The notes beneath the pieces were generated by a model. That model worked only from the letters and a program-made list of their open reading frames with translations, was not told where the DNA came from and searched no databases. From assembly GCA_034435015.1 (NCBI GenBank), contig DAOTYH010000043.1:1-64000 (forward strand): a DNA stretch of 64,000 bases, read 5' to 3'. Position numbers and translations under genes: made by a program. Shown piece after piece: positions 8,574 through 15,962 of this stretch (positions are counted from its first letter, which is position 1; every line of letters starts with the position of its first letter). The stretch is from DAOTYH01 sp034435015 (GTDB lineage Bacteria; Chloroflexota; Anaerolineae; Aggregatilineales; UBA3940).

Positions 8574-8759
8574 TCAGGCAATACTGCTCAACGATCCGTC
8601 AGCGGTCAGGACGGCTCTAGGCGTGTCCCCGGCGGCCTGCGCCTGGGCGCGTATCTGCTGGGCGTTCTTGAACCAGGCTTCTTTGTGCTGTGGTGCAACA
8701 GTCAGCACGCCGACGGTGTTGTTTGCGATCACGTATAGCAGATCGGGTTGTTGAGACAT
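8574..8759 (-). CDS. Small protein heading the CHAT cassette, 61 aa
   Basis: This is a short gene with a strong start: ATG 8759 preceded by GGAGGG. It encodes a hydrophobic beta-like N-terminal half (LLYVIANNTVGVLTVAP) and a helical, Gln/Ala-rich second half ending TADGSLSSIA. I do not recognise the family. It lies 39 bp upstream of the TPR-CHAT gene on the same strand, so it is probably the first gene of the operon. Proteins of this size beside a protease may be adaptors, inhibitors or sensors; nothing in the sequence decides which. Confidence 0.6.
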   Translation of the reverse strand: MSQQPDLLYVIANNTVGVLTVAPQHKEAWFKNAQQIRAQAQAAGDTPRAVLTADGSLSSIA

Positions 8760-8826
8760 AGGAGACCCTCCAGCAAGGCATCTGGTCAATAGTTCAAGGG
8801 GAACTACGCTAAGCATACTCAGTCAA

Positions 8827-8893
8827 GCAAGTGGCGTTGGAAGACATCTCCTCCCAGCCGTAACTGTCCCCATAATACAATAACACCACTTGC
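8827..8893. repeat. Imperfect inverted repeat between the CHAT cassette and the HAD genes
   Basis: GCAAGTGGCGTT (8827-8838) and AACACCACTTGC (8882-8893) are inverted copies with one mismatch, separated by 43 bp. They fill the intergenic gap at the edge of the accessory island. They could be an operator for the cassette or a scar of insertion. No long T-run follows either arm, so it is a poor terminator. Confidence 0.35.
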
Positions 8894-8908
8894 AATGGAA
8901 GTGCGTAA

Positions 8909-9544
8909 TCACAGTATCCCCCTGCATTGAAGCTCCACACGAAGGTCTGCCACTGAAGTGAAGAGGATAGAAGAAATCCCAAGTGCTTCAGCCGCCAGGA
9001 TATTACGGGCTAGATCGTCAATAAACAGGGCTTGATCCGGCCTGATGTCCAGCCGTGCAAGGGCGAGCAGGTAGATTGCCGGGTCCGGTTTGGCAATACC
9101 AGCCTCTGCTGAGCTGATCACCACATCCAATAGCCCCTCTAGCTGGCGATGCTTGAGCAAGTACTCCTCAAAGCCTACCCGTGAAGTGTTACTCAGGACT
9201 GCTAAACGATAGCGTCCATGTAATTCAGCCAGCAGACTACGCATCTCTGGTCTTATGCCGCGATGCCTGAAAAGCCGCATCTTAAAGAGCCGCATTTCCT
9301 CCTCAGATGAAATGCCCAGCGCTTCAAGCCGATCTTTCCAAAATGCCTCACGGGTGATCTGTCCCCGTTTAGCTTTCTCCCATGCCGGGCTGACATACAG
9401 ATGATCCCATAGGGCACTGCCGCTCTGCAGACCGTATTCCCGTGCCAGCTCAGCCAGATCGGCTTCGAAAGCGGCAGGATCAAGGGGGCCTTCCAAGACA
9501 CCCCCATAGTCAAAAATAATCGCCTCAGGTCTTGTTGCCAGCAT
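8909..9544 (-). CDS. HAD-superfamily hydrolase (tandem copy 2), 211 aa
   Basis: Motif I is IIFDYGGVLEG, in which the second aspartate of the usual DxD is replaced by glycine. Motif II is VLSNTS, motif III the lysine in AGIAKPDP, and motif IV FIDDLARNI. The DYGGV form is common in HAD-IA hydrolases related to epoxide hydrolase N-domains and YihX-like phosphatases. The substrate is unknown. ATG 9544 puts motif I near the N-terminus; it lacks a clear ribosome site and overlaps the end of the upstream HAD gene by 20 bp, which suggests translational coupling. A longer start at 9583 is possible. The two tandem proteins look like an old duplication. Confidence 0.85.
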   Translation of the reverse strand: MLATRPEAIIFDYGGVLEGPLDPAAFEADLAELAREYGLQSGSALWDHLYVSPAWEKAKRGQITREAFWKDRLEALGISSEEEMRLFKMRLFRHRGIRPEMRSLLAELHGRYRLAVLSNTSRVGFEEYLLKHRQLEGLLDVVISSAEAGIAKPDPAIYLLALARLDIRPDQALFIDDLARNILAAEALGISSILFTSVADLRVELQCRGIL

Positions 9545-10151
9545 ACTGATCAAGCCATTTAGACAAGATAGTTTCCAATTCAAGAGTTGGGGTGAAAAGG
9601 ACAGCTTTCATCCCAACCGCCTGTGCGCCTGCAACATTTGCAGGGGAATCGTCCACAAGGAGAGCTTCATGAGGTGAGAGATTGAGCCGCTCAAGAACAG
9701 TGTAGTAAGCGGCAGGCGCAGGTTTCATTGCCCCGATCTCAGCAGAGATAACAACGGTGTCAAACAGAGCGTCCAACCCTGTCTGGATCAATTCTTTCCT
9801 TAAGTCAGCAATATTATTGCTCAGCAGGCCGACAGCAACGTTGTCACCTCGTAGCCTGCGGATCAAAGCAACTAGATTCTCATTGAGCCGATCCCCACGG
9901 TAAAAATCCTGGCGCAACTTATTGAGCTGATCAGCTTCAAGCTTAAGTTCAGCACCCACCGCCGCCCAGTACGCATCTGGGCTTAATTTCCCCTGTTGGG
10001 CTTGTTGCCAAGCCCTGATTCCATGTACTACTGACTCAATCGTGCCTGCTGGAAGCCCCAGGCGCCGGTCCCAGTTGTGGCGGGGAGTATAATCCTCTGT
10101 GCGCATCAGGACGCCTCCCCAATCGAAAATAACAGCAACACGCATTCTCAT
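9525..10151 (-). CDS. HAD-superfamily hydrolase (tandem copy 1), 208 aa
   Basis: Motif I reads VIFDWGGVLM, motif II GLLSNN, motif III the lysine in GAMKPAPAAY, and motif IV LLVDDSPANV. As in its neighbour, the second aspartate of DxD is glycine. This is a HAD-IA phosphatase-like enzyme with a helical cap (residues about 20-85); the substrate is not predictable. ATG 10151 has AAGGA upstream and gives a family-length protein; a much longer in-frame extension has no homology-like content. It is divergent from the response regulator gene, so the 141-bp gap between them should hold promoters for both. Confidence 0.88.
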   Translation of the reverse strand: MRMRVAVIFDWGGVLMRTEDYTPRHNWDRRLGLPAGTIESVVHGIRAWQQAQQGKLSPDAYWAAVGAELKLEADQLNKLRQDFYRGDRLNENLVALIRRLRGDNVAVGLLSNNIADLRKELIQTGLDALFDTVVISAEIGAMKPAPAAYYTVLERLNLSPHEALLVDDSPANVAGAQAVGMKAVLFTPTLELETILSKWLDQYAGNKT

Positions 10152-10292
10152 CGCCACTTCCTTGCTCCTATGATTGTACCGTAGAGACTCGTTGTTAGAA
10201 TCCCGTCTGCCAGCTATACTTTGCTTTAGACACTTTAGATAAAATAAAATTACTTCTACCTTATCACGGGAGTGGATGTGAGGTGCAGTCCT

Positions 10293-10952
10293 ATGGGCCG
10301 CCAGCGTATTGTCATAGTGGACGATCATGAGGTTGTCAGGCTGGGGTTGCGCTCTTTGCTGGAACGTCACTCCGAATTTGAGATTGTAGGGGAAGCTGGT
10401 AACGGAAGGGAAGCATTGGAGAAGGTTGCTACCCTTCAACCAGATGTAGTAGTACTTGACATCCGGATGCCGGGCATGAGTGGCGTCGAAGTATGCCAGC
10501 AGATCAACGAGCGGTTCCCCAAAACCAAGGTCATCATGTTGACCTCCTATGCAGAAGACGAAATGCTGTTTGCCGCAATAAGGGCTGGAGCGGCAGGCTA
10601 CGTCCTTAAGCAGATCGGTGGTGACGACCTTGTCCGTGCCATTGAGGCAGTAGGACGTGGTGATGCATTGCTTGATCCTACCTTAACACAACGTGTGTTT
10701 GATCAGGTCCGCAAGGCTCAACGGGACGAAGAGGCATCCGCTTTTGCAGAGCTGACCAATCAGGAGATGCAAGTTTTACAACTTGTCTCGGAGGGGCGCA
10801 CCAACCGCGAAATTGCAGAAGCCCTTTATCTGGGCGAAGGTACAGTGCGCAATTACGTCAGCAACATTCTTGGCAAACTTGGCGTAGCAAATCGGGCAGA
10901 AGCTGCTGCCTATGCCGTACAGCACAACCTGAAAGACTACCTCTCCTCTTAG
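10293..10952 (+). CDS. NarL/FixJ-family response regulator, 219 aa
   Basis: The receiver domain (residues 1-120) has the acidic pocket VDDHEV, the phospho-acceptor in VVVLDIRMPGMSG, the Thr/Ser position in MLTSYAED and the conserved lysine in GYVLKQIGG. A LuxR-type helix-turn-helix follows (LTNQEMQVLQLVSEGRTNREIAE, with NILGKLGVANRAEAA). It would bind DNA as a dimer once phosphorylated. No histidine kinase is adjacent, so it is an orphan. ATG 10293 has GAGGTG upstream and starts the receiver fold directly; an in-frame ATG 21 bp earlier is less likely. Confidence 0.92.
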   Translation: MGRQRIVIVDDHEVVRLGLRSLLERHSEFEIVGEAGNGREALEKVATLQPDVVVLDIRMPGMSGVEVCQQINERFPKTKVIMLTSYAEDEMLFAAIRAGAAGYVLKQIGGDDLVRAIEAVGRGDALLDPTLTQRVFDQVRKAQRDEEASAFAELTNQEMQVLQLVSEGRTNREIAEALYLGEGTVRNYVSNILGKLGVANRAEAAAYAVQHNLKDYLSS

Positions 10953-10984
10953 ACTATACTCCTCTTTAATCTAATGTGACTGCT

Positions 10985-11359
10985 TCACCCCTTGCGCTCG
11001 GCCTGACACTTCGGGCATGGGCAGATATGCCTTAAATACCCCCATGTGTAGATGCCCGAATCATGGCCGTCATCCCACCGAAACTGGATAGCGTAGTTGC
11101 CCACTAGTTGGATGTTCTTCACCTCGTACGAGCGGGCGGGCTTTAACTCAATCAGGTCGGGGGCATGCTCTACCCCCATGTTTTCGTGCCCGCCCCTGCA
11201 TACGGCACAGGGGCAGGCTTCGCGCAGAGCATCAAGGGGATAGCTGCTAGCATGTCCATCTTCCCAACTGATACGTAGCTGGTGCGCTCTGCGATCAAGT
11301 ATGATGCCCGCCGGGCGAGTCCTGGGGGTGTTTGACTGTTGGTTCATGATAGGATTCAC
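10985..11359 (-). CDS. DUF971 / gamma-butyrobetaine-hydroxylase-like N-terminal domain protein, 124 aa
   Basis: The sequence matches the small DUF971 fold: ISWEDGHASSYPLDALREACPCAVCRG in the middle, then VGNYAIQFRWDDGHDSGIYTWGYLR and CPCPKC at the end. Stand-alone members occur widely and are sometimes linked to iron-sulphur cluster biology; a metal site from the cysteine pairs is plausible. The start is GTG 11359 or ATG 11347; an AAGGA site lies close to the GTG and at long spacing from the ATG, so the choice is uncertain by four codons. It is convergent with the response regulator gene. Confidence 0.85.
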   Translation of the reverse strand: MNPIMNQQSNTPRTRPAGIILDRRAHQLRISWEDGHASSYPLDALREACPCAVCRGGHENMGVEHAPDLIELKPARSYEVKNIQLVGNYAIQFRWDDGHDSGIYTWGYLRHICPCPKCQAERKG

Positions 11360-11470
11360 TCGTCCTTAGTAGAGAATTCTGTTTTTTGAGCACATTGTGC
11401 AATGTTGTGTGTCACCTAGTAAGTTATGATATTTACTCATATAGCGACTTATTACCACTTCGCTTGCCAT

Positions 11471-12334
11471 CTAGCGAATCACCAGCACTGGCGTTCCGAT
11501 GGGAGCCCAGTTGTAAAGCCACTCTGCTTCTGCGGTGCGCATGTTTACACATCCATGGCTCATGGGCCGCCCAAAATTGTTGTGCCAGTATGTGCCATGG
11601 AATGAGTACCCTCGATAGAAATACATTACCCATGGCACGTTGGGAAGATCGTACCCCGGACCAGTCATGCGCTGAGACGGAACTTTCAGATAGATCGAGA
11701 AACTGCCTACAACAGTGGGTGTGGCTGGAAGGCCGGTCGAGACGACAAATTGCCTCAATAGATTCCCGTCCTCAAAGGCATATACGCGTTGCTGAGAAAG
11801 GACAACGATGATTTGCTTGCCTGTTGGCAGAGTTGGTGTCGGCACACCAGGGAGGTCTGTTCTGTTTTGTGTCGCCTGTTCAGCCCATTCATCTGAGGGG
11901 GGAATAACCAATTCTTGCCCCGCGTAGATAGTATCAATGTTGTAAATGGCATTGATAGAAGCCAGGCTAGCTACAGAGACGCCATAGCGGGTAGCAATAC
12001 GGAACAACGTGTCGCCCCGTTGTACTGTATAGGTGATAGGTCCTTCACGGGGGAGTGTGTTAACGTTGAATGTCACGGGGATGTGAAGTTTTTGCCCCGC
12101 CCCGATACCTGTGTCCATGTCGAGGTTGTTGAGGGATGACAGCTCATGTAACGGGGTGTGATAGAAAAGCTCAAGATCAAGCAGTGTGTCACCGGGTTGT
12201 ACAATGTGGGTGACCGAGTTTTGAGCTGTGGCCGGATATGCCGGAGTTGCTAGGAATGTAATAGCAATCGCCAAGATGAGGTTACGTATGCGCCGGAATA
12301 TCTTTCTGACACTCACTGGAACGGAGCCTTTCAT
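11471..12334 (-). CDS. Secreted LysM-containing L,D-transpeptidase (YkuD), 287 aa
   Basis: The N-terminus has a basic segment, a hydrophobic stretch (LILAIAITFLATPAYPATAQ) and a likely signal cleavage after about residue 37. Two LysM domains follow (VTHIVQPGDTLLDLE and ITYTVQRGDTLFRIA), then a YkuD domain with HGTYWHN and the catalytic SHGCVNM. It would bind peptidoglycan and form 3-3 cross-links or attach proteins outside the membrane. The start is ATG 12334; a GTG three codons earlier is possible. A YkuD-type enzyme fits a Chloroflexota wall, where peptidoglycan is thin but present in many lineages. Confidence 0.93.
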   Translation of the reverse strand: MKGSVPVSVRKIFRRIRNLILAIAITFLATPAYPATAQNSVTHIVQPGDTLLDLELFYHTPLHELSSLNNLDMDTGIGAGQKLHIPVTFNVNTLPREGPITYTVQRGDTLFRIATRYGVSVASLASINAIYNIDTIYAGQELVIPPSDEWAEQATQNRTDLPGVPTPTLPTGKQIIVVLSQQRVYAFEDGNLLRQFVVSTGLPATPTVVGSFSIYLKVPSQRMTGPGYDLPNVPWVMYFYRGYSFHGTYWHNNFGRPMSHGCVNMRTAEAEWLYNWAPIGTPVLVIR

Positions 12335-12429
12335 CCATGCCACCCCGTTTGCCGCCCCCTATAGTACTCTTACCTTGTTCGAGGCACAATGAGCCTTCTA
12401 TGATCGAAGATTTGCTCACTTGAGCAAGG

Positions 12430-12879
12430 CTAGCTCTGTGAATAGGATGCTTCTTGTAGACCCCTAGCCCACCGCGCTGGAATGTGACATACCTGGCCGG
12501 CCCGATCAACGCAAATATGCTTGGTTGTAGCTGTGACGAGCAATTGGCCGGTTGCGGCATCCACTATCTCGTAGGCGAAAGTTACAGCGCGGCTACGAAC
12601 CTCTTTTACCCATGTGCGGACAGTCATCATTTGATCGTATCGAGCAGGGGCAAGGTAACGGAGGTTAATTTCGCTGACTGCCAGCGAAAAGCCGCTGTTT
12701 TCTAGCTCGGCATATGGGGTACCTCGCTGGCGCGAGAATTCACTGCGCCCCTCTTCGAGGTAGACAACATAGGCGGCATGGTGAACAACTCCCATTGCAT
12801 CAGTCTCAGCAAAGCGGACACGGAAAGAAGTCTCGACCATATGACGCGGATTGTCAAGCGAGATTGGCGTGGTAGTCAA
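12430..12879 (-). CDS. Acyl-CoA thioesterase, 4-hydroxybenzoyl-CoA thioesterase (hotdog) family, 149 aa
   Basis: The hotdog signature is clear: FRVRFAETDAMGVVHHAAYVVYLEEGR, with Asp of TDAMG as the usual catalytic residue. The length fits YbgC/FadM-type thioesterases, which hydrolyse short or medium acyl-CoA. The start is TTG 12879, preceded by AGGAGATGG at ideal spacing; the next in-frame ATG has no ribosome site. The gene stands alone between the L,D-transpeptidase and the zinc peptidase. Confidence 0.92.
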   Translation of the reverse strand: MTTTPISLDNPRHMVETSFRVRFAETDAMGVVHHAAYVVYLEEGRSEFSRQRGTPYAELENSGFSLAVSEINLRYLAPARYDQMMTVRTWVKEVRSRAVTFAYEIVDAATGQLLVTATTKHICVDRAGQVCHIPARWARGLQEASYSQS

Positions 12880-13064
12880 GAGGCCATCTCCTGTTCCAAG
12901 GTGAGGTGACGTAAATCGTTACAGTCCTAAGTAATCAAAAGGCCCGCCATAATGAAGGGAGAGGGCAAATCCCTTATACCTTCAAGTTGGCGGGCAACAT
13001 AGAGACTGCACAATCTCATCCATCATAGTTGTGGATAGACTAGGCACTGATAGGCCAAAGAGTG

Positions 13065-13769
13065 CTAGTGACGACGACGTCCACTGCCTGCCAGCACAAC
13101 ATAGTAGAGTAACTGGAAGAGGGCCATCAGCAGGCCAGCTACATAAGTGAGTGCCGCCGCCGATAACACAGCGCGAGCGCCGCGCCGTTCGCTGTCCCCC
13201 ACCAGTAGCCCGCTATTGGTGAGCATCCTCATCGCCTTGGATGAAGCATCAATCTCAACTGGCAGGGTGATCAATGCAAACACGAACGCCAGAGAGAAAA
13301 AGGCAATGCCCAGCCACATGAGCGGCGAGAAGCGCATGAAGAAGCCGATGATAAACAATATCGGCCCAAGTTGCGAGCCAATGTTCACTGCCGGCACGAT
13401 GCCTGTGCGCAACTGGAGCAGAAGGTTTCCACTGGCGTCCTGTTGGGCATGGGCGATCTCATGGGCAACAATAGCCAGAGCCGCTACAGAGCCTTGCATG
13501 GCTGTCCCTTGTGAGAGGTTGAGCGTTTTAGTGCGTGGGTCGTAGTTGTCAGTTAGCTGACCACCGATACCCTGTATCCGGACTCCATACAGATTGTTTT
13601 CGGCCAGCAAGTATTCAGCGGCCTTGACACCGGGCAAACCCCTGCTGTTTGGTACACGCCCCCACTTCGCATAGGCGGTCTGGACCCGCCACTGCGCATA
13701 CAGCATCAGAAGCAGAGCAGGAGCGACAAAGAGCCAGTAAGTTGGATTCCAGTAGAATGGCCACCACAT
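13065..13769 (-). CDS. Membrane zinc metallopeptidase, YugP family, 234 aa
   Basis: An N-terminal membrane segment (YWLFVAPALLLMLYA) is followed by a soluble part with the zinc motif AIVAHEIAHAQQD (HExxH) and then three hydrophobic segments, ending with LVGDSERRGARAVLSAAALTYVA. This order fits the YugP-type neutral zinc metallopeptidase family of unknown substrate. ATG 13769 has GGAGGT 9 nt upstream and starts the first membrane segment; the longer reading frame upstream lacks support. The active site probably faces the membrane or cytosol side near the zinc motif. Confidence 0.9.
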   Translation of the reverse strand: MWWPFYWNPTYWLFVAPALLLMLYAQWRVQTAYAKWGRVPNSRGLPGVKAAEYLLAENNLYGVRIQGIGGQLTDNYDPRTKTLNLSQGTAMQGSVAALAIVAHEIAHAQQDASGNLLLQLRTGIVPAVNIGSQLGPILFIIGFFMRFSPLMWLGIAFFSLAFVFALITLPVEIDASSKAMRMLTNSGLLVGDSERRGARAVLSAAALTYVAGLLMALFQLLYYVVLAGSGRRRH

Positions 13770-13945
13770 AAATAGATTACCTCCCTGAGTGATTTCTATG
13801 TCTATCATCCTACGGCTGACATGACCTAATTGTAACACCGAAAACATAAGAATCCCCTTAGAATGAAAATATGGACCTCCGCCCCTATTTTCCGATGAGG
13901 TATATACTTACGGGCATCTAATGTCATGAGAGAAAGAGAATAATA

Positions 13946-14896
13946 ATGTATACAGAACAGGAGAAAGCACGGGCAATCGTGTATGGGCTAGCTTTAGGCG
14001 ATGCGCTAGGCTGGCCTGTAGAGTTTTACTCCATGCGGCAGATCAAGGCGGTCTATGGGGAAAGAGGTATCCTGCAACCACCTGATCCAGCCCTGTTCAC
14101 AGACGACACCCAGATGACCATAGCTATTAGTGAAGCACTGCTTGAGGCTGGCGAGGCAGATGTGAACACACTTATGGCCGCTGTCTCACGCCGTCTTATT
14201 GCGTGGAGTAAATCTCCAGAAAACAATCGGGCCCCCGGTCGCACTGTCATGGGAGCGCTTGGAAGGCTTAACAGCGGCATTGCATGGCAGGAGTCAGGAA
14301 GCCGTAGCAGTAAGGGGTGTGGTTCTGCTATTCGCGTCGCGCCGATCGGCTTCCTTTATCAGCATGATCCAGAACGCTTGCGTGAGGTTGCCCATGTGAC
14401 CGGCATCGTTACCCATGCTCATCCAGCGGCTGATGCCGCTACAATTGCCGCCGCCTACCTGATCAAGCTGGCACTAGATGGTATCCCGCCGAGCGAATAT
14501 ATTGGTCGTGCCATGGATTTCACAAAGGGCATCTCAGACGAGTTTGAATCAGCTCTGGAACGAGCCGAGCACGTGGGCGGCTGGGATGATGAGTTCGCGG
14601 CCATCACACATATCGGTGACGGCTGGGTTGGCGACGAGGCTGTCGCGATGGCCGTGTATTGTACCATGCGCTACCCAGACGACTATGTGGGGGCTGTACG
14701 TCTAGCCGCCAATATCCCCGGCGACTCGGACTCGGTGGCTTGTATCACCGGGGGGATTATTGCAGGGCGGGTTGGGCTGGAAGGCCTCCCCCAAGACTGG
14801 ATCGCCCGCCTGGAGCGTCTTGAGGAACTAACCAACCTGGCTGATCGTCTGGCAGTCAAGAAGCAAAGCCTGAGCGCCAGACAGATTTTAGCATAG
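13946..14896 (+). CDS. ADP-ribosylglycohydrolase family protein (DraG/ARH-like), 316 aa
   Basis: The metal-binding motifs of the family are present: GLALGDALGWPVEF, FTDDTQMT and, near the C-terminus, NIPGDSDSVACITGGIIAG. These proteins remove ADP-ribose from proteins or small molecules using two magnesium ions. The target is unknown and no ADP-ribosyltransferase is adjacent. ATG 13946 is preceded by a weak GAGAAAG-type site. The gene is divergent from the zinc peptidase and convergent with the hydroxyacid dehydrogenase. Confidence 0.92.
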   Translation: MYTEQEKARAIVYGLALGDALGWPVEFYSMRQIKAVYGERGILQPPDPALFTDDTQMTIAISEALLEAGEADVNTLMAAVSRRLIAWSKSPENNRAPGRTVMGALGRLNSGIAWQESGSRSSKGCGSAIRVAPIGFLYQHDPERLREVAHVTGIVTHAHPAADAATIAAAYLIKLALDGIPPSEYIGRAMDFTKGISDEFESALERAEHVGGWDDEFAAITHIGDGWVGDEAVAMAVYCTMRYPDDYVGAVRLAANIPGDSDSVACITGGIIAGRVGLEGLPQDWIARLERLEELTNLADRLAVKKQSLSARQILA

Positions 14897-14944
14897 ATGG
14901 CAGGACTTCTGGGTTTGGGAGGTTGTTCACGCGTCTTGCCCTAC

Positions 14945-15958
14945 CTAGTATCCCCGTGAGCGGTCAACTAGGTTGAACAACGGCTCGCCCGCTAAAAAAC
15001 GCCGCAGATTCTCAGCAAATAGCTCGGCGGCACGGTCGTAATAATCCGGCATAAAGCCGGCGACGTGGGGGCTGATAATGACGTTAGGGAGCTTCCATAG
15101 AGGGCTGTCGAGCGGTAATGGTTCCTCGCTAAAGACATCCAGTGCCGCTCCACCGATAATCCCCTTCTCCAGTGCCTCGACCAGCGCAGCTTCATCTACC
15201 ACATTACCGCGCGAAACGTTGATCAAAATAGCACTGGACTTCATAGCAGAAAGCATGGCCGCATTGATCAGATGATGTGTCTGCTGGTTGAGGGGAACAG
15301 TCAGTACTACATAATCACATTCTCGGAGAAACGACCTTAGCCCCTGAGGAGGGTAGATTCGCTCCGGAATCTCTCCTTCGGGGTCGCCTGTACCGGCTAT
15401 GGTATAGGAGTTATCGGCCAACTGCCTCACATCACGTTTGACGGCCAGTATCCGCATACCGAACGCCTGTGCAAGCCGTGCCACTTGCCGCCCCACACTC
15501 CCGTAACCGATGATGCCAAGTGTCGCACCGTGTAATACATCCGGGACATAACGGTCCCAGCGCGGCCTGGACCACGTCCCTGAAACCTTATCCTCAAACA
15601 TTCGAGGGAGACGATGGGCAAAAGCGAGAATCTGAGCCAGCACATACTCGGCCATTGTAATAACATGTACTCCGCTGGCAGTTGTGAACATGACTTCACT
15701 CTGAGTAAAGAGAGGATGTTCCAGAAGATGGTCAATCCCTGCTCCGTGAAGTTGAACCCAGCGCAGGCGGGGGGCGGCTTCTGGTAGTGGGAGTATCTGC
15801 CAGGCATATAAAATGTCTACTTCGCTGATGAGATCGGCAATATCCTCTACACTACGAGCTTCGCGCTGTGAGATAGATAGCTGGGGGGAAATGCTTGCCA
15901 GCTCCTCAATTAAGTCAGCGGTAAATGGCAGGGTAATCAGTACATTGATTGTATCCAC
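14945..15958 (-). CDS. NAD-dependent D-2-hydroxyacid dehydrogenase family protein, 337 aa
   Basis: A Rossmann fold is visible (LGIIGYGSVGRQVARLA), followed by the family signature VLTVPLNQQTHHLI, INVSRGNVVDEAAL with the catalytic arginine, a Glu in SEEPLP, and the catalytic His in ISPHVAG. It resembles glyoxylate/hydroxypyruvate reductase-like members that reduce 2-keto acids. The start is GTG 15958 with GGGAG upstream. It follows the CAP-protein gene by 4 bp on the same strand, so both probably lie on one transcript, without an obvious functional link. Confidence 0.9.
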   Translation of the reverse strand: MDTINVLITLPFTADLIEELASISPQLSISQREARSVEDIADLISEVDILYAWQILPLPEAAPRLRWVQLHGAGIDHLLEHPLFTQSEVMFTTASGVHVITMAEYVLAQILAFAHRLPRMFEDKVSGTWSRPRWDRYVPDVLHGATLGIIGYGSVGRQVARLAQAFGMRILAVKRDVRQLADNSYTIAGTGDPEGEIPERIYPPQGLRSFLRECDYVVLTVPLNQQTHHLINAAMLSAMKSSAILINVSRGNVVDEAALVEALEKGIIGGAALDVFSEEPLPLDSPLWKLPNVIISPHVAGFMPDYYDRAAELFAENLRRFLAGEPLFNLVDRSRGY

Positions 15959-15962
15959 GGAC

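Noticed and set aside
1..8893. CRISPR array near the CHAT protease that would make it a Csx29-like effector.
   Set aside because: I saw no regularly spaced direct repeats and no cas genes in the window.
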